Source: Citrobacter koseri ATCC BAA-895 | GTDB taxonomy: Bacteria; Pseudomonadota; Gammaproteobacteria; Enterobacterales; Enterobacteriaceae | Length of the DNA stretch: 64,000 nucleotides | NCBI RefSeq assembly: GCF_000018045.1 | Contig: NC_009792.1 | Location: 3,596,001-3,660,000 of the forward strand | Direction of reading: 5' to 3' | Shown: positions 17,353 to 27,063 of the stretch, one piece after another | Layout: each line of letters starts with the position of its first letter | Position numbering within the stretch: the stretch's first letter is position 1 | Made by a program: the position numbers and the translations under genes | The notes under the pieces: model-generated | The model's input: only the letters and a program-made list of their open reading frames with translations | Databases searched by the model: none | What the model was told of the DNA's origin: nothing

Positions 17353-18897
17353 ATGGATGTCATTAAAAAGAAACATTGGTGGCAAAGCGACGCGCTGAAG
17401 TGGTCAGCGATTGGTCTGCTGGGCCTGCTGGTGGGTTACCTTGTAGTTTTAATGTACGCACAAGGGGAGTACCTGTTTGCCATCATGACGCTGATTTTAA
17501 GCTCTGCTGGCCTGTATATTTTCGCGAATCGTAAAACCTATGCCTGGCGCTATGTTTATCCGGGCATGGCCGGTATGGGGCTGTTTGTCCTGTTCCCGCT
17601 GGTCTGCACTATCGCCATCGCCTTTACCAACTACAGCAGCACCAACCAGCTCACCTTTGAACGCGCCCAGCAGGTGCTGATGGATCGTTCTTATCAGGCG
17701 GGCAAAACCTATAACTTTGGCCTGTATCCGGCGGGTGACGAGTGGCAACTGGCCCTCACCGACGGCGAAACCGGCAAGAATTATCTCTCCGACGCCTTTA
17801 AATTCGGCGGCGAACAAAAACTGCAACTGAAAGAGGCTGACGCGCTGCCGACCGGTGAACGCGCCAACCTGCGCATCATCACCCAAAATCGTCAGGCGCT
17901 GAACCAGCTTACCGCCGTTTTGCCCGATGAAAGCAAGGTCATCATGAGCTCGCTGCGCCAGTTTTCCGGTACCCAGCCGCTCTATACCCTTGCCAGCGAC
18001 GGCACGCTGACAAATAACCAGAGCGGCGTGGCGTACCGGCCAAACAATGATATTGGCTACTATCAAGCCATCAACGCGGACGGCAACTGGGGCGACGAAA
18101 AACTGAGCCCAGGCTACACCGTGACCATCGGCTGGGACAATTTCTCCCGCGTCTTTACTGACGAGGGCATCCAGAAACCGTTCTTCGCGATCTTCGTCTG
18201 GACCGTGGTGTTCTCCGTTCTCACCGTGCTGCTGACCGTGGCGGTTGGGATGGTGCTGGCCTGCCTCGTACAGTGGGAAGCGCTGAAAGGTAAAGCGATT
18301 TACCGCGTGCTGCTGATTCTGCCGTATGCGGTGCCGTCGTTCATCTCGATTCTGATCTTCAAAGGTTTGTTCAACCAGAGCTTTGGTGAGATCAACATGA
18401 TGCTGAGCGCGCTGTTTGGCCTCAAACCGGCCTGGTTCAGCGACCCGAACACCGCCCGCACGATGGTCATTATCGTCAACACCTGGCTGGGCTATCCGTA
18501 CATGATGATCCTCTGCATGGGCCTGCTGAAAGCGATTCCAGACGATCTGTACGAAGCGTCGGCAATGGACGGCGCGGGTCCGTTCCAGAACTTCTTTAAG
18601 ATTACATTCCCGCTGCTGATTAAGCCGCTGACGCCGCTGATGATCGCCAGCTTTGCCTTTAACTTTAACAACTTCGTACTGATTCAGCTTCTGACCAACG
18701 GCGGCCCGGACCGCCTCGGCACCACTACGCCAGCCGGTTATACCGACCTGCTCGTGAGCTATACCTACCGCATCGCCTTTGAAGGCGGCGGGGGCCAGGA
18801 CTTCGGTCTGGCGGCCGCGATCGCCACGCTGATCTTCCTGCTGGTTGGCGCGCTGGCCATCGTGAACCTGAAAGCCACGCGTATGAAGTTTGATTAA
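17353..18897 (+). CDS. malF: Maltose transporter permease MalF
   Basis: MalF is one of the two membrane subunits of the maltose ABC importer. At 514 residues it matches E. coli MalF, with three N-terminal helices, the large periplasmic P2 loop (about 95-275) that contacts MalE, and a permease core carrying the EAA loop (EASAMDG near 400) that docks MalK. It follows malE after the REP pair and precedes malG by 14 bases. Confidence 0.98.
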   Translation: MDVIKKKHWWQSDALKWSAIGLLGLLVGYLVVLMYAQGEYLFAIMTLILSSAGLYIFANRKTYAWRYVYPGMAGMGLFVLFPLVCTIAIAFTNYSSTNQLTFERAQQVLMDRSYQAGKTYNFGLYPAGDEWQLALTDGETGKNYLSDAFKFGGEQKLQLKEADALPTGERANLRIITQNRQALNQLTAVLPDESKVIMSSLRQFSGTQPLYTLASDGTLTNNQSGVAYRPNNDIGYYQAINADGNWGDEKLSPGYTVTIGWDNFSRVFTDEGIQKPFFAIFVWTVVFSVLTVLLTVAVGMVLACLVQWEALKGKAIYRVLLILPYAVPSFISILIFKGLFNQSFGEINMMLSALFGLKPAWFSDPNTARTMVIIVNTWLGYPYMMILCMGLLKAIPDDLYEASAMDGAGPFQNFFKITFPLLIKPLTPLMIASFAFNFNNFVLIQLLTNGGPDRLGTTTPAGYTDLLVSYTYRIAFEGGGGQDFGLAAAIATLIFLLVGALAIVNLKATRMKFD

Positions 18898-18911
18898 GGG
18901 AGATAACAACA

Positions 18912-19802
18912 ATGGCAATGGTTCAACCCAAATCTCAAAAGCTGCGTCTCTTCATCACGCACTTAGGGCTGCTGATTTTTATCGCGGCAATCATGTTCCC
19001 GCTGCTGATGGTCGTCGCCATTTCGCTGCGTGAAGGCAACTTCGCAACCGGGAGTCTGATCCCGGAACGCATCTCCTGGGAGCACTGGCGGCTGGCATTG
19101 GGCTTCAGCGTGGAACACGCTGATGGCCGTGTCACGCCGCCCCCCTTCCCGGTTCTGTTATGGCTATGGAACTCGATCAAAGTCGCGGCGATCACCGCCA
19201 TTGGCATCGTGGCGCTCTCTACGACCTGCGCTTACGCGTTTGCCCGTATGCGCTTTCCCGGCAAAGCGACGTTGCTCAAAGGGATGCTGATTTTCCAGAT
19301 GTTCCCGGCGGTGCTGTCACTGGTGGCGTTGTACGCGTTGTTCGACCGTCTCGGCCAGTACATTCCGTTTATCGGTCTGAATACCCACGGCGGGGTGATT
19401 TTCGCTTACCTGGGCGGGATTGCGCTGCACGTCTGGACGATTAAAGGCTATTTCGAAACCATCGACGGTTCGCTGGAAGAAGCGGCGGCGCTGGATGGCG
19501 CGACGCCGTGGCAGGCTTTCCGCCTAGTGCTGCTGCCGCTCTCGGTGCCGATTCTGGCGGTGGTCTTTATTCTGTCGTTCATTGCCGCCATCACTGAAGT
19601 TCCTGTCGCCTCACTGTTACTGCGTGATGTAAACAGCTATACCCTGGCGGTAGGTATGCAGCAGTACCTCAACCCGCAAAACTATCTGTGGGGCGATTTT
19701 GCCGCCGCAGCCGTGTTGTCCGCCATCCCGATCACGCTGGTGTTCCTGCTGGCCCAGCGTTGGCTGGTCAACGGCCTGACGGCAGGCGGTGTGAAAGGCT
19801 AA
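18912..19802 (+). CDS. malG: Maltose transporter permease MalG
   Basis: MalG is the second permease subunit. The 296 residues form six hydrophobic helices with an EAA loop (EEAAALDGATPW near 190) for contact with MalK. The C-terminal tail (LTAGGVKG) is the segment that in E. coli reaches the MalK interface. It is the last gene of malEFG and is followed by a strong terminator. Confidence 0.98.
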   Translation: MAMVQPKSQKLRLFITHLGLLIFIAAIMFPLLMVVAISLREGNFATGSLIPERISWEHWRLALGFSVEHADGRVTPPPFPVLLWLWNSIKVAAITAIGIVALSTTCAYAFARMRFPGKATLLKGMLIFQMFPAVLSLVALYALFDRLGQYIPFIGLNTHGGVIFAYLGGIALHVWTIKGYFETIDGSLEEAAALDGATPWQAFRLVLLPLSVPILAVVFILSFIAAITEVPVASLLLRDVNSYTLAVGMQQYLNPQNYLWGDFAAAAVLSAIPITLVFLLAQRWLVNGLTAGGVKG

Positions 19803-19909
19803 GTTTCATTGATGTACCTGCCCGGAAACGGGCAATGCCACTGCAACCCTCAACTTATATTATCCCAACTTGTGACTGTTCTTCGGCGCTCCTCGGAGCG
19901 CCTTTTTTT
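19803..19909 (+). ncRNA. malG 3' untranslated region, candidate MalH-type small RNA
   Basis: About 80 bases separate the malG stop from its terminator. In E. coli this 3' end is reported to release a Hfq-bound small RNA, MalH. Here the location and terminator are conserved, but I cannot confirm the processing site or the seed from sequence alone. Confidence 0.35.
19885..19909 (+). terminator. Rho-independent terminator of malEFG
   Basis: A GC-rich stem (GGCGCTC / GGAGCGCC, loop CTC) at 19885-19902 is followed by seven T. It lies after malG and abuts the convergent psiE stop. Confidence 0.92.
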
Positions 19910-20318
19910 ATTCCCGTTTTAACCGTTTCGAATTACATAACCACAGGGTGATCACCAATAACAGGATCGCCGCAGAGTAGATCAGCACATCCATCGGCGA
20001 TTTATGATCGACGATGATCAGCCGCACAATCGCGGTGATCCCGATATAGACAAAGTAGCGCAGCGGGAAATGAAAACCTGACTGGAAATACTTCACAATC
20101 AACGCAATAAACTCAAAGTAGAGAAAGTAGACCACCAACCCTTCCACCAGCTCGTATTTGCTGGTTTGCTCCGGCGCGAACAGCACATCCGCCAGATGTA
20201 AGGTCTCTTTACCGAGGAAAACGACCAGGATCAGGCCCAGACTTAACAGCCCAAGATTCAGCACGGTCTGTAGGATCGTGGAGATAAACTCCACGCGTGG
20301 ACGAGATAGTGACGTCAT
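19908..20318 (-). CDS. psiE: Phosphate-starvation-inducible protein PsiE
   Basis: PsiE is a small inner-membrane protein with four predicted hydrophobic helices, induced by phosphate starvation and repressed by CRP in E. coli; its function is unknown. The 136 residues match E. coli PsiE almost completely. It converges on malG. E. coli K-12 has xylE between malG and psiE; that gene is absent here. Confidence 0.96.
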   Translation of the reverse strand: MTSLSRPRVEFISTILQTVLNLGLLSLGLILVVFLGKETLHLADVLFAPEQTSKYELVEGLVVYFLYFEFIALIVKYFQSGFHFPLRYFVYIGITAIVRLIIVDHKSPMDVLIYSAAILLLVITLWLCNSKRLKRE

Positions 20319-20459
20319 AGCAGCACCCTCTTTCTCAGTAGCAAGGTTCCTGTATAACGCAAAAATGTGACGGAGATCTATATTTTTTGTTTATGTTTTG
20401 TGCAGTAAAGTTCAGCGGAGAATTATCTCTGTCATGGCATGTTTCAAAGAGAAGGGAAA

Positions 20460-20912
20460 ATGCAGTTAAAACACGCTACCGTCCGCAACGTCACCTGCGG
20501 TGAAAATGTGGTGATTTATGAGCCCGCAAACCTGTACGACTGCCAGCTTGGCGACAATGTTTTCATCGGACCTTTTGTCGAAATACAGGGCAATACACAG
20601 ATTGGCGCAAACACAAAAATTCAGTCCCATACGTTTGTTTGCGAATATGTCACGATTGGACGCGATTGCTTTATCGGCCACGGCGTAATGTTCGCTAACG
20701 ACATGTTTCGTGAAGGAAAGCCTGACCCGAACAGGCAGAACTGGGGGCGAATTGAGATCGGCAGCAATGTTTCCATCGGCAGCGGCGCGACCATCCTGGC
20801 CGTCAGCATTTGCGACGGCACAGTGATCGGCGCGGGAAGCGTGGTCACTAAATCGATCACCGAGAAAGGCGTATATGCCGGAAACCCGGCAAAATTATTG
20901 CGTCGCCTGTAA
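20460..20912 (+). CDS. Hexapeptide-repeat (left-handed beta-helix) acyltransferase
   Basis: The 150-residue protein is built of hexapeptide repeats of the IGxxxx type (LGDNVFIGPF, IGANTKI, IGSNVSIGSG, IGAGSVV) and ends AGNPAKLLRRL, the usual terminus of trimeric sugar acetyltransferases. The GHGVMFAND segment (about residue 75) resembles the catalytic His region of nucleotide-amino-sugar N-acetyltransferases such as FdtC or WlbB. I prefer the ATG at 20460, preceded by AGAAGGGA, over 20439. It occupies the slot of yjbT in E. coli, beside the yjbEFGH polysaccharide operon. The substrate is unknown; a role in modifying a surface sugar is inference. Confidence 0.85.
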   Translation: MQLKHATVRNVTCGENVVIYEPANLYDCQLGDNVFIGPFVEIQGNTQIGANTKIQSHTFVCEYVTIGRDCFIGHGVMFANDMFREGKPDPNRQNWGRIEIGSNVSIGSGATILAVSICDGTVIGAGSVVTKSITEKGVYAGNPAKLLRRL

Positions 20913-20915
20913 ATT

Positions 20916-20995
20916 GCCGGATGGCGGCGTAAACGCCTTATCCGGCCTACAATGGATGCGGTTTGTAGGCCGGATAAGCGTAGCGCCATCCGGCT
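20916..20995. repeat. REP pair between the acyltransferase and yjbH
   Basis: Two inverted REP palindromes (GCCGGATGGCGG and the complement ending CCATCCGGC) fill the gap between these convergent genes. Confidence 0.88.
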
Positions 20996-21009
20996 GGCAA
21001 ACGGCTCGA

Positions 21010-23106
21010 TCAGCGGAAATTCACGTTGCGGTCGCTGGTCATATCGTACAGACCAAACTTCCGGCCAAGCTGCTGACCGCCGTCACGCGTCAGCGGCGTC
21101 CAGCCAATCGCTGCGCGGCTGCGGGTTGGGCTGGACGAGAAGAGATCCAACGGCACCGACACGTACACGCCTTTGGTGAAATCCCCTTCCCCGTACTCGT
21201 CCGGCGACACATCGGTGATCGTGGCATAGCCGCCAACCACCACGCCGCTGTCAAAGCGTTTCGCGATTTCCAGCGTACCGCCCTTGTCGCCAGCCAGATA
21301 TTGACCGACGCTCGCTTTCACCAGCACATCCTGCGCGAACGACGGCGTCCAGTAGGCGGTCAAGTGACCGGTTTTCACGCTGTAATCGGTGAATTTCATC
21401 ATATCCTGCGCGCTACGCCAGTCACGCTGTTTCACGTAGTTAGCGTCAAGACCAAACGCCCAGTTGCTGTCGACCGGGCGATACAGCACTTCCGCCCCTG
21501 CGCCGCCGTACATGGTCTCCAGATAACCGCCGTAAACCTGGCCGTAGAAACCGTTGCCGAGGTACTGGAAGTAGTTGGCTTGCAGGTTATTCACATAGAT
21601 ATCGTTCTGCACATATTCACGCACATGGGTACGCACACGCGGAAGATGCGAATCGTTCGGTGGATTGGTGTAGTTAAATTTGTCGTAGTTGTTGGCGATA
21701 TTGGCAAACAAACTGCCGGTGGTAAGCAGATGATCCGTTACCCACAGATCCGCCGTCCCCATCACGCCAAGCTGGTACATATAGAAATTTTCCGGGCCGC
21801 CGACAGACTGGTTCAACACCGGATCGATATGGAAATCAAAGCGCGATTTATCGATATACCAACCCTGCTCGGTTGTTTCCGGCACGATCGGCTCCACACG
21901 TTTTTGCGCCAGTGGGGTCTCGTGTCCTAATGGCTCGCCTTCCAGATGGCGTTTCAGGCTGGCGACATCGGTTTCCGTAGTGACCTGCGGCATATTGAGA
22001 CGGTTTTCCGTCACGCGGATCGTACGAATCCCTTCTGGCAGATCGTTCATGACGATCCGATTCGCGCGTTCGATCCCTTCCCGCGAGTCACGGTATTTCA
22101 CTTGCTCGCCAGTGACGTACAGCGTATCGCCTTTCACCTGAATTTTAGGGTCCGCCAGTCCGGCGTTGTATTTTAGCAGCGTCAACTGGTTAGCGACGAC
22201 CGAGTGTTGCAGGATGGCGTCCTGCGGCTCAGGCTGATATTTCGGTCGCGCGTTATCGTTATACGATGGGCGCAAATCGTTGAAGTTTGTCCGCAGCGTC
22301 ACGCCAAACATGAAGGTGTTGCCGCGTTCATAGCTGAGGTTAACGTCGGCCCAATCGGTGACGCGGTAAATGGCGCCGACGTTAAACTTGCTCTTCTGCT
22401 CCAGCTTACCCGCGAAATCCTGCTGATAATTGTTGCCTTCATACTCCAGTTTCAGGCGCAGCGGCTGCCAGGGCGTTTGATACTCCACCCCGCCAAACAG
22501 CGACGCTGGCCCGTGGAACATATCGCTGCCGTTGACGGAACCGGCCTGTTTATAACTGTTATCGCGGTGACAGAATTTATCGCTGTATGAACAAAACGGA
22601 TTGCTCACGTTGCCGCTGGTGCCCAGATAACCCCAGCCAAGACCGAGCGAGAAATCAAACGGCCCCCAGGCTTTGTTCGCCACAATGTATTCCGCATCGA
22701 ACAGCCCCGTCCCGCCAATATCCCTTGCGCCGACCGCCACCTGCGGCATCCAGTAGCTCTCTTCCCATAACCGCAGTTTCAGGTCGAAGGCTTTGTCTTT
22801 GTAGGTCTGGTTGCCGGAAAACGACTCCACGCTGCTGTATTGTCTGGTACGCACGTCGGTATAGCGCAGCGTGGTTTCCAGCCACGGGAACAACTGTATC
22901 GACGCGGAGTAGTAGCGATACTGATCGTTATCACGATAGTTCAGGCTCATCTCCCCTTCCCGCGCCATTCGCGCCGTTGGCGTTTGCAGCAGCCCCACGC
23001 CGCCGAAGTCAGATTGTGACGGCCCAATGGGGGCCGGATATGTTTCGGCATGGCAGGCTGCGCTGATGCCCAGCGCCAGTAAGCTGAGCAGATGTGTTTT
23101 TTTCAT
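21010..23106 (-). CDS. yjbH: YjbH family outer-membrane exopolysaccharide protein
   Basis: YjbH is the last gene of yjbEFGH, an operon tied to production of an exopolysaccharide. The 698-residue protein has a signal peptide cut near CHAETYPAP, is rich in aromatic amphipathic strands and repeatedly resembles an outer-membrane barrel (for example GQVYGGYLETMYGG). Length equals E. coli YjbH. Its start overlaps the yjbG stop by one base (TAATG), so the two are translationally coupled. Confidence 0.95.
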   Translation of the reverse strand: MKKTHLLSLLALGISAACHAETYPAPIGPSQSDFGGVGLLQTPTARMAREGEMSLNYRDNDQYRYYSASIQLFPWLETTLRYTDVRTRQYSSVESFSGNQTYKDKAFDLKLRLWEESYWMPQVAVGARDIGGTGLFDAEYIVANKAWGPFDFSLGLGWGYLGTSGNVSNPFCSYSDKFCHRDNSYKQAGSVNGSDMFHGPASLFGGVEYQTPWQPLRLKLEYEGNNYQQDFAGKLEQKSKFNVGAIYRVTDWADVNLSYERGNTFMFGVTLRTNFNDLRPSYNDNARPKYQPEPQDAILQHSVVANQLTLLKYNAGLADPKIQVKGDTLYVTGEQVKYRDSREGIERANRIVMNDLPEGIRTIRVTENRLNMPQVTTETDVASLKRHLEGEPLGHETPLAQKRVEPIVPETTEQGWYIDKSRFDFHIDPVLNQSVGGPENFYMYQLGVMGTADLWVTDHLLTTGSLFANIANNYDKFNYTNPPNDSHLPRVRTHVREYVQNDIYVNNLQANYFQYLGNGFYGQVYGGYLETMYGGAGAEVLYRPVDSNWAFGLDANYVKQRDWRSAQDMMKFTDYSVKTGHLTAYWTPSFAQDVLVKASVGQYLAGDKGGTLEIAKRFDSGVVVGGYATITDVSPDEYGEGDFTKGVYVSVPLDLFSSSPTRSRAAIGWTPLTRDGGQQLGRKFGLYDMTSDRNVNFR

Positions 23107-23843
23107 TATTCGGGTATCCGCTGCGTCAGAGTACGAAGAATGTCGGCGTTAAGCGCATCCGGCGTGTTGCTCCATAGAGAATCCGTAAGGCCGACAAAAA
23201 TGATGCTGCCTGGCATCGGCTCAACGTGACGCTTGTTCCAGTAAGCGACCGGCGCTTTCTGCGTGCGTCCGTCGGGATAGACAACCCACGCATAGCTGCG
23301 ATCCGCCCCGCTGAGCAGGCTTTGCTCATCAAGGTAGCTGGCTACGTCCCGCCCCGGGCTGAAGGGCCGTTTACCCGGCTGGCTAACCAATCCAAACAGC
23401 GTAATATCCGTCGGCTGCCCGCCGACCCACAGCGTGTAATGGCCCTGCAACGGCGGATTGCCCCGTTCGCTGACGCGCACGGTATCCGGGTCAAGGTTAA
23501 CGAGCTGTCTGCCAGTCACTTTTAATGTCTGCACCTGCTGGCGCAGCGTATTGATTGCGGCGGCGTCATCGCCGCTTTTCTCTGCGCCAAACGCAGCCAG
23601 GCGGCCCAATAATTCCTGCTGCTGGCGCTGCGCCGTGGCGGTAGCCCGCTCTTCGCTGATAACCGCGCCAGGCCACCAGCTGTTCGCCAGTTTCGGCTGC
23701 CCGACCAGATCGATCAGATGTTCCGCGCCGGTGAGCGTCTTCGGTTCAGTGCTGCCTGCGGCAAACACCTTCACGGTGCCTGCGGCAAAAGATGAGGAAG
23801 CGCACAAACTCAGGGCCAGCGCTGCAATGGTCTGTTTCATCAT
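23106..23843 (-). CDS. yjbG: Exopolysaccharide operon periplasmic protein YjbG
   Basis: YjbG has a signal peptide (AGTVKV after a hydrophobic core) and a periplasmic body of about 225 residues; length 245 equals E. coli. The sequence RPFSPGRDVASYL and WVVYPDGRTQ resembles the capsule/SLBB-type proteins of polysaccharide export, which fits its operon. It overlaps yjbF by four bases (ATGA) and yjbH by one. Confidence 0.94.
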   Translation of the reverse strand: MMKQTIAALALSLCASSSFAAGTVKVFAAGSTEPKTLTGAEHLIDLVGQPKLANSWWPGAVISEERATATAQRQQQELLGRLAAFGAEKSGDDAAAINTLRQQVQTLKVTGRQLVNLDPDTVRVSERGNPPLQGHYTLWVGGQPTDITLFGLVSQPGKRPFSPGRDVASYLDEQSLLSGADRSYAWVVYPDGRTQKAPVAYWNKRHVEPMPGSIIFVGLTDSLWSNTPDALNADILRTLTQRIPE

Positions 23844-24478
23844 TGTTTTGCCGCCTTAATGAGCGTGGTTTTCACCGGGAAGTAGTCCGCCCCCAGATAC
23901 TGTTCCGACTGGCGGATTTGCCCTTCGCTGTCGATCCAGTAGCGGTTATGCCAGCGCGCCTGGTCGGTTGTAACCTCTTCATCCAGTACGCGAACGGCGG
24001 TTACATCGCTACCGACCTTAATGCTGTCAGTGCCATCCCATTTGAAGACCGAGCGGGCAGTGGCGTAACGCACCTGTTTATGTTCCGTCCAGCCCATCGT
24101 GCGCGTCCACGTTGCACCATCTACGATTTGTGTCGGTCTGGCCAATGGGTCAGCCGCCAGATTATTCACACCGATCAGATTGTCGCCGCCGAGCAGGGTT
24201 TTAATCAGGCGGCCATGCTGGGTCACGATGGTGGCCTGATCCTGCGTCACCCATTTCTGCTGCCCGTTCTCTGCGAAAGCGAGCACCACAAACAGCTGCG
24301 GCCCGCCATTGAGCTGCATGTACTGGCTGGCATAAGGCATGTTTTGAATGTCATCGTCCGTCAGTTGTACGCCCGGCGTACCGAACAGACTGTCCCACAG
24401 CGAATTACCCAGACCTTTAGTGGTGGCTGAGCAAGCCTGTAACAGCAGGCAAATGATGATAATTCCAGGTCGCTTCAC
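23840..24478 (-). CDS. yjbF: Exopolysaccharide operon lipoprotein YjbF
   Basis: YjbF is a lipoprotein with signal peptide and lipobox LLQAC (Cys about residue 15); length 212 equals E. coli. I choose the GTG at 24478 because GGAGAAG lies five bases upstream and the product then starts VKRPGIIII like the E. coli protein. The longer ATG frames start before this ribosome site and would bury the signal peptide. Function in polysaccharide export is inferred from the operon. Confidence 0.92.
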   Translation of the reverse strand: MKRPGIIIICLLLQACSATTKGLGNSLWDSLFGTPGVQLTDDDIQNMPYASQYMQLNGGPQLFVVLAFAENGQQKWVTQDQATIVTQHGRLIKTLLGGDNLIGVNNLAADPLARPTQIVDGATWTRTMGWTEHKQVRYATARSVFKWDGTDSIKVGSDVTAVRVLDEEVTTDQARWHNRYWIDSEGQIRQSEQYLGADYFPVKTTLIKAAKQ

Positions 24479-24544
24479 GACTCTTCTCCGCATTATTGCC
24501 GGGAGGCCCCGGCCAGGAAGTCCCACAGGCTCAGGCAAGCTAAA

Positions 24545-24568
24545 ATAACCACACCGAAGTGTGGTTAT
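24545..24568 (-). terminator. Intra-operon hairpin between yjbE and yjbF
   Basis: A perfect stem ATAACCACAC / GTGTGGTTAT with loop CGAA lies in the 107-base gap after yjbE. It has no long T run, so it may act as a partial terminator or an mRNA 3'-end protector that sets yjbE expression above yjbFGH. Confidence 0.6.
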
Positions 24569-24585
24569 GATTAAACGTACCGGTG

Positions 24586-24828
24586 TTACTGGGTACTGGT
24601 GGTTGTGGTGGTAGTGGTTCCGGTATTAGAACCATCGCCACCGCCGGTCGCCGCCAGAGCGACGCCCACCGCCGAGCTTACGGTGCTGACGCTGGTTGCG
24701 GAGGAACTTCCCGCTGATACCGACGTCGCCGCCGACCCTGCTGCTTCACCCACCTGAACGGGGGCGGCCCAGACAGAAGTCGCCGCAAGCGCAGATATGG
24801 CAAAAATGCCATACAGAGCTTTTTTCAT
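24586..24828 (-). CDS. yjbE: Exopolysaccharide operon small secreted protein YjbE
   Basis: YjbE is an 80-residue protein with a signal peptide ending WAA before PVQVGEAAG. The mature part is low-complexity Ala/Ser/Gly/Thr with a seven-Thr run near the end. It starts the yjbEFGH operon, which in E. coli is under Rcs control. I use the second Met to match E. coli; the first is one codon earlier. Confidence 0.93.
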   Translation of the reverse strand: MKKALYGIFAISALAATSVWAAPVQVGEAAGSAATSVSAGSSSATSVSTVSSAVGVALAATGGGDGSNTGTTTTTTTSTQ

Positions 24829-24831
24829 CAC

Positions 24832-25200
24832 AATATCCCTTCATTGAATGAATGGAGATTTACCCGAAAAACGTTTCAGGCGGGATCGAGTATACACAAC
24901 TAAAGCATGTGGATTGCGACAGGTCTAAATAGCGAGACGGTTTTAGGATAATTAAACTTTTGGCTGGAATGATATTTACATTATAATTAAATGCCTTTTA
25001 AAAACATCAAGTTAAAATAAAATCATTCAACATTCATTATCCGTATACTCTGAAAATAACACCGAGTAACTTACGGGTTATTCATTATTTTAGGATTAAG
25101 CTCAATATAAATTTTTGCGGAATAGCACAGACAACCGGAATTATCTTATAAAAAAAGCCGATAATAATATCGGCTCTAATTACAGATATATCACTTTTCT
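24832..25200. other. yjbE upstream region, AT-rich, no gene seen
   Basis: About 370 bases without a convincing gene. It should hold the yjbE promoter. A sequence at 24944-24957 (TAGGATAATTAAAC on the plus strand) partly fits an inverted RcsAB box, consistent with Rcs control in E. coli, but the match is imperfect. A hairpin AGCCGATAATAATATCGGCT near 25155 may terminate transcription from pgi. A 62-codon minus-strand frame (25085-25273) runs into the REP and is rejected. Confidence 0.4.
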
Positions 25201-25279
25201 GCCGGATGGCGGCGGAACGCCTTATCCGGCCTACAGGACGCACCATTTGTAGGCCCGGTAAGCGTAGCGCCACCGGGCG
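25201..25279. repeat. REP pair downstream of pgi
   Basis: Two inverted REP palindromes lie between the pgi stop codon and the yjbE upstream region. Confidence 0.87.
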
Positions 25280-25287
25280 TTACGCCA

Positions 25288-26937
25288 TCAGGCACGCCAT
25301 GCTTTATAACGGTTAATCAGACCGTTAGTTGAACTGTCATGGCTGGAAATCGCTTTATCATCACCCAGTTCCGGCAGGATACGGTTAGCCAGCTGTTTGC
25401 CCAGCTCAACGCCCCACTGGTCGAAGGTGAAGATGTTCAGGATCGCGCCCTGAGTGAAGATTTTGTGCTCATACAGCGCAATCAACGCCCCCAGGCTAAA
25501 CGGCGTGATTTCACGCAGCAGGATGGAGTTCGTCGGGCGATTGCCTTCGAACACTTTGAACGGCACCACATGCTCAAGCTGAGACGGATCTTTCCCCTGA
25601 TCGCGATATTCCTGCTCAACCACCTCACGGGATTTGCCGAACGCCAGCGCTTCGGTCTGAGCGAAGAAGTTAGACAGCAGTTTCTGATGGTGATCGGACA
25701 ACGGGTTATGGGTTATCGCCGGGGCGATAAAGTCGCAAGGCACCATCTTCGTCCCCTGGTGAATCAGCTGGTAGAACGCGTGCTGGCCGTTGGTGCCCGG
25801 CTCACCCCAGATGATTGGGCCAGTCTGGTAGTCTACGGCATTGCCGTTACGGTCAACATACTTGCCGTTGGACTCCATATTGCCCTGCTGGAAGTAGGCC
25901 GCAAAACGGTGCATATACTGGTCGTACGGCAGAATCGCTTCGGTTTCTGCGCCAAAGAAGTTGTTGTACCAGATACCGATCAGCGCCAGCAGCACCGGCA
26001 GGTTTTTCTCAGCCGGTGTTGTGGAGAAGTGTTTATCCATCGCATGCGCGCCGGACAGCAGTTCAACGAAGTTGTCAAAGCCGACGGACAGGATGATAGA
26101 CAAGCCAATCGCCGACCACAGAGAGTAACGACCGCCGACCCAGTCCCAGAACTCGAACATGTTAGCGGTGTCGATACCAAACTCACCCACCGCTTTTGCA
26201 TTAGTGGAAAGCGCCGCAAAGTGTTTCGCGACGTGTTTTTCATCATTCGCGGTGCTCAGGAACCAGTCGCGCGCGCTGTGGGCGTTGGTCATGGTTTCCT
26301 GCGTTGTGAAGGTTTTAGACGCCACCAGGAACAGGGTGGTTTCCGGGTTTACTTTCTTCAGCACTTCGGCGATGTGGGTGCCATCGACGTTAGACACAAA
26401 GTGCATATTCAGATGGTTTTTGTACGGGCGCAGCGCTTCAGTCACCATGAACGGCCCCAGGTCGGAACCACCGATACCGATGTTGACCACGTCAGTGATC
26501 GCTTTACCAGTGTAACCTTTCCATTGACCTGAAATAATCGCTTCAGAGAAGGCTTTCATCTTCTCCAGCACCGCATTCACTTCCGGCATCACATCTTTGC
26601 CGTCAACGATAATCGGGGTATTGCTACGGTTACGCAGCGCAACGTGCAGCACGGCACGGTCTTCAGTACGGTTGATTTTTTCGCCAGAGAACATGGACTT
26701 AATCGCACCGGCCAGATCGGTCTCTTTCGCCAGATCCTGCAATTTCGCCAGCGTCTCTTCGGTGATGCGGTTTTTGGAGAAATCCACCAGCATCAAATCG
26801 TCAAACGTCGCGGAAAATCGGGTAAAACGGTCGCTATCTTTCGCGAAAAGATCCGCGATAGTAACGTCCTTCATGTCGTCGTAGTGTTTTTGTAGTGCCT
26901 GCCAGGCAGAAGTCTGCGTCGGATTGATGTTTTTCAT
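25288..26937 (-). CDS. pgi: Glucose-6-phosphate isomerase Pgi
   Basis: Pgi interconverts glucose-6-phosphate and fructose-6-phosphate in glycolysis and gluconeogenesis. The ATG at 26937 gives 549 residues ([15 protein letters not shown]), the E. coli length; the frame is open upstream to 26994 without a better start. Family motifs visible include [12 protein letters not shown], the [16 protein letters not shown] signature region and the late QWGVELGK segment. Confidence 0.98.
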
Positions 26938-27063
26938 TAGCAATACTCTTCTGATTTGAGAATTGTGACTGAGATCGATTGTAACGCCAGTCACAAAAAA
27001 GTGTGATTGTTTTAGTGCCGTTAGCCCGAACGCGAATCAAACGCGGATAAAAAGCAGCGAAAA

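Noticed and set aside
17497..18918. 473-codon open frame opposite malF, and similar long antisense frames opposite plsB, metH and pgi
   Set aside because: They mirror highly conserved genes of GC-rich codon use, show no signal, domain or ribosome site, and their products are rich in Arg, Gln and His, as expected for shadows.
24479..24538. Longer ATG-initiated yjbF (232 codons)
   Set aside because: The extra residues are not conserved and precede the ribosome site; the GTG at 24478 gives the known lipoprotein start.
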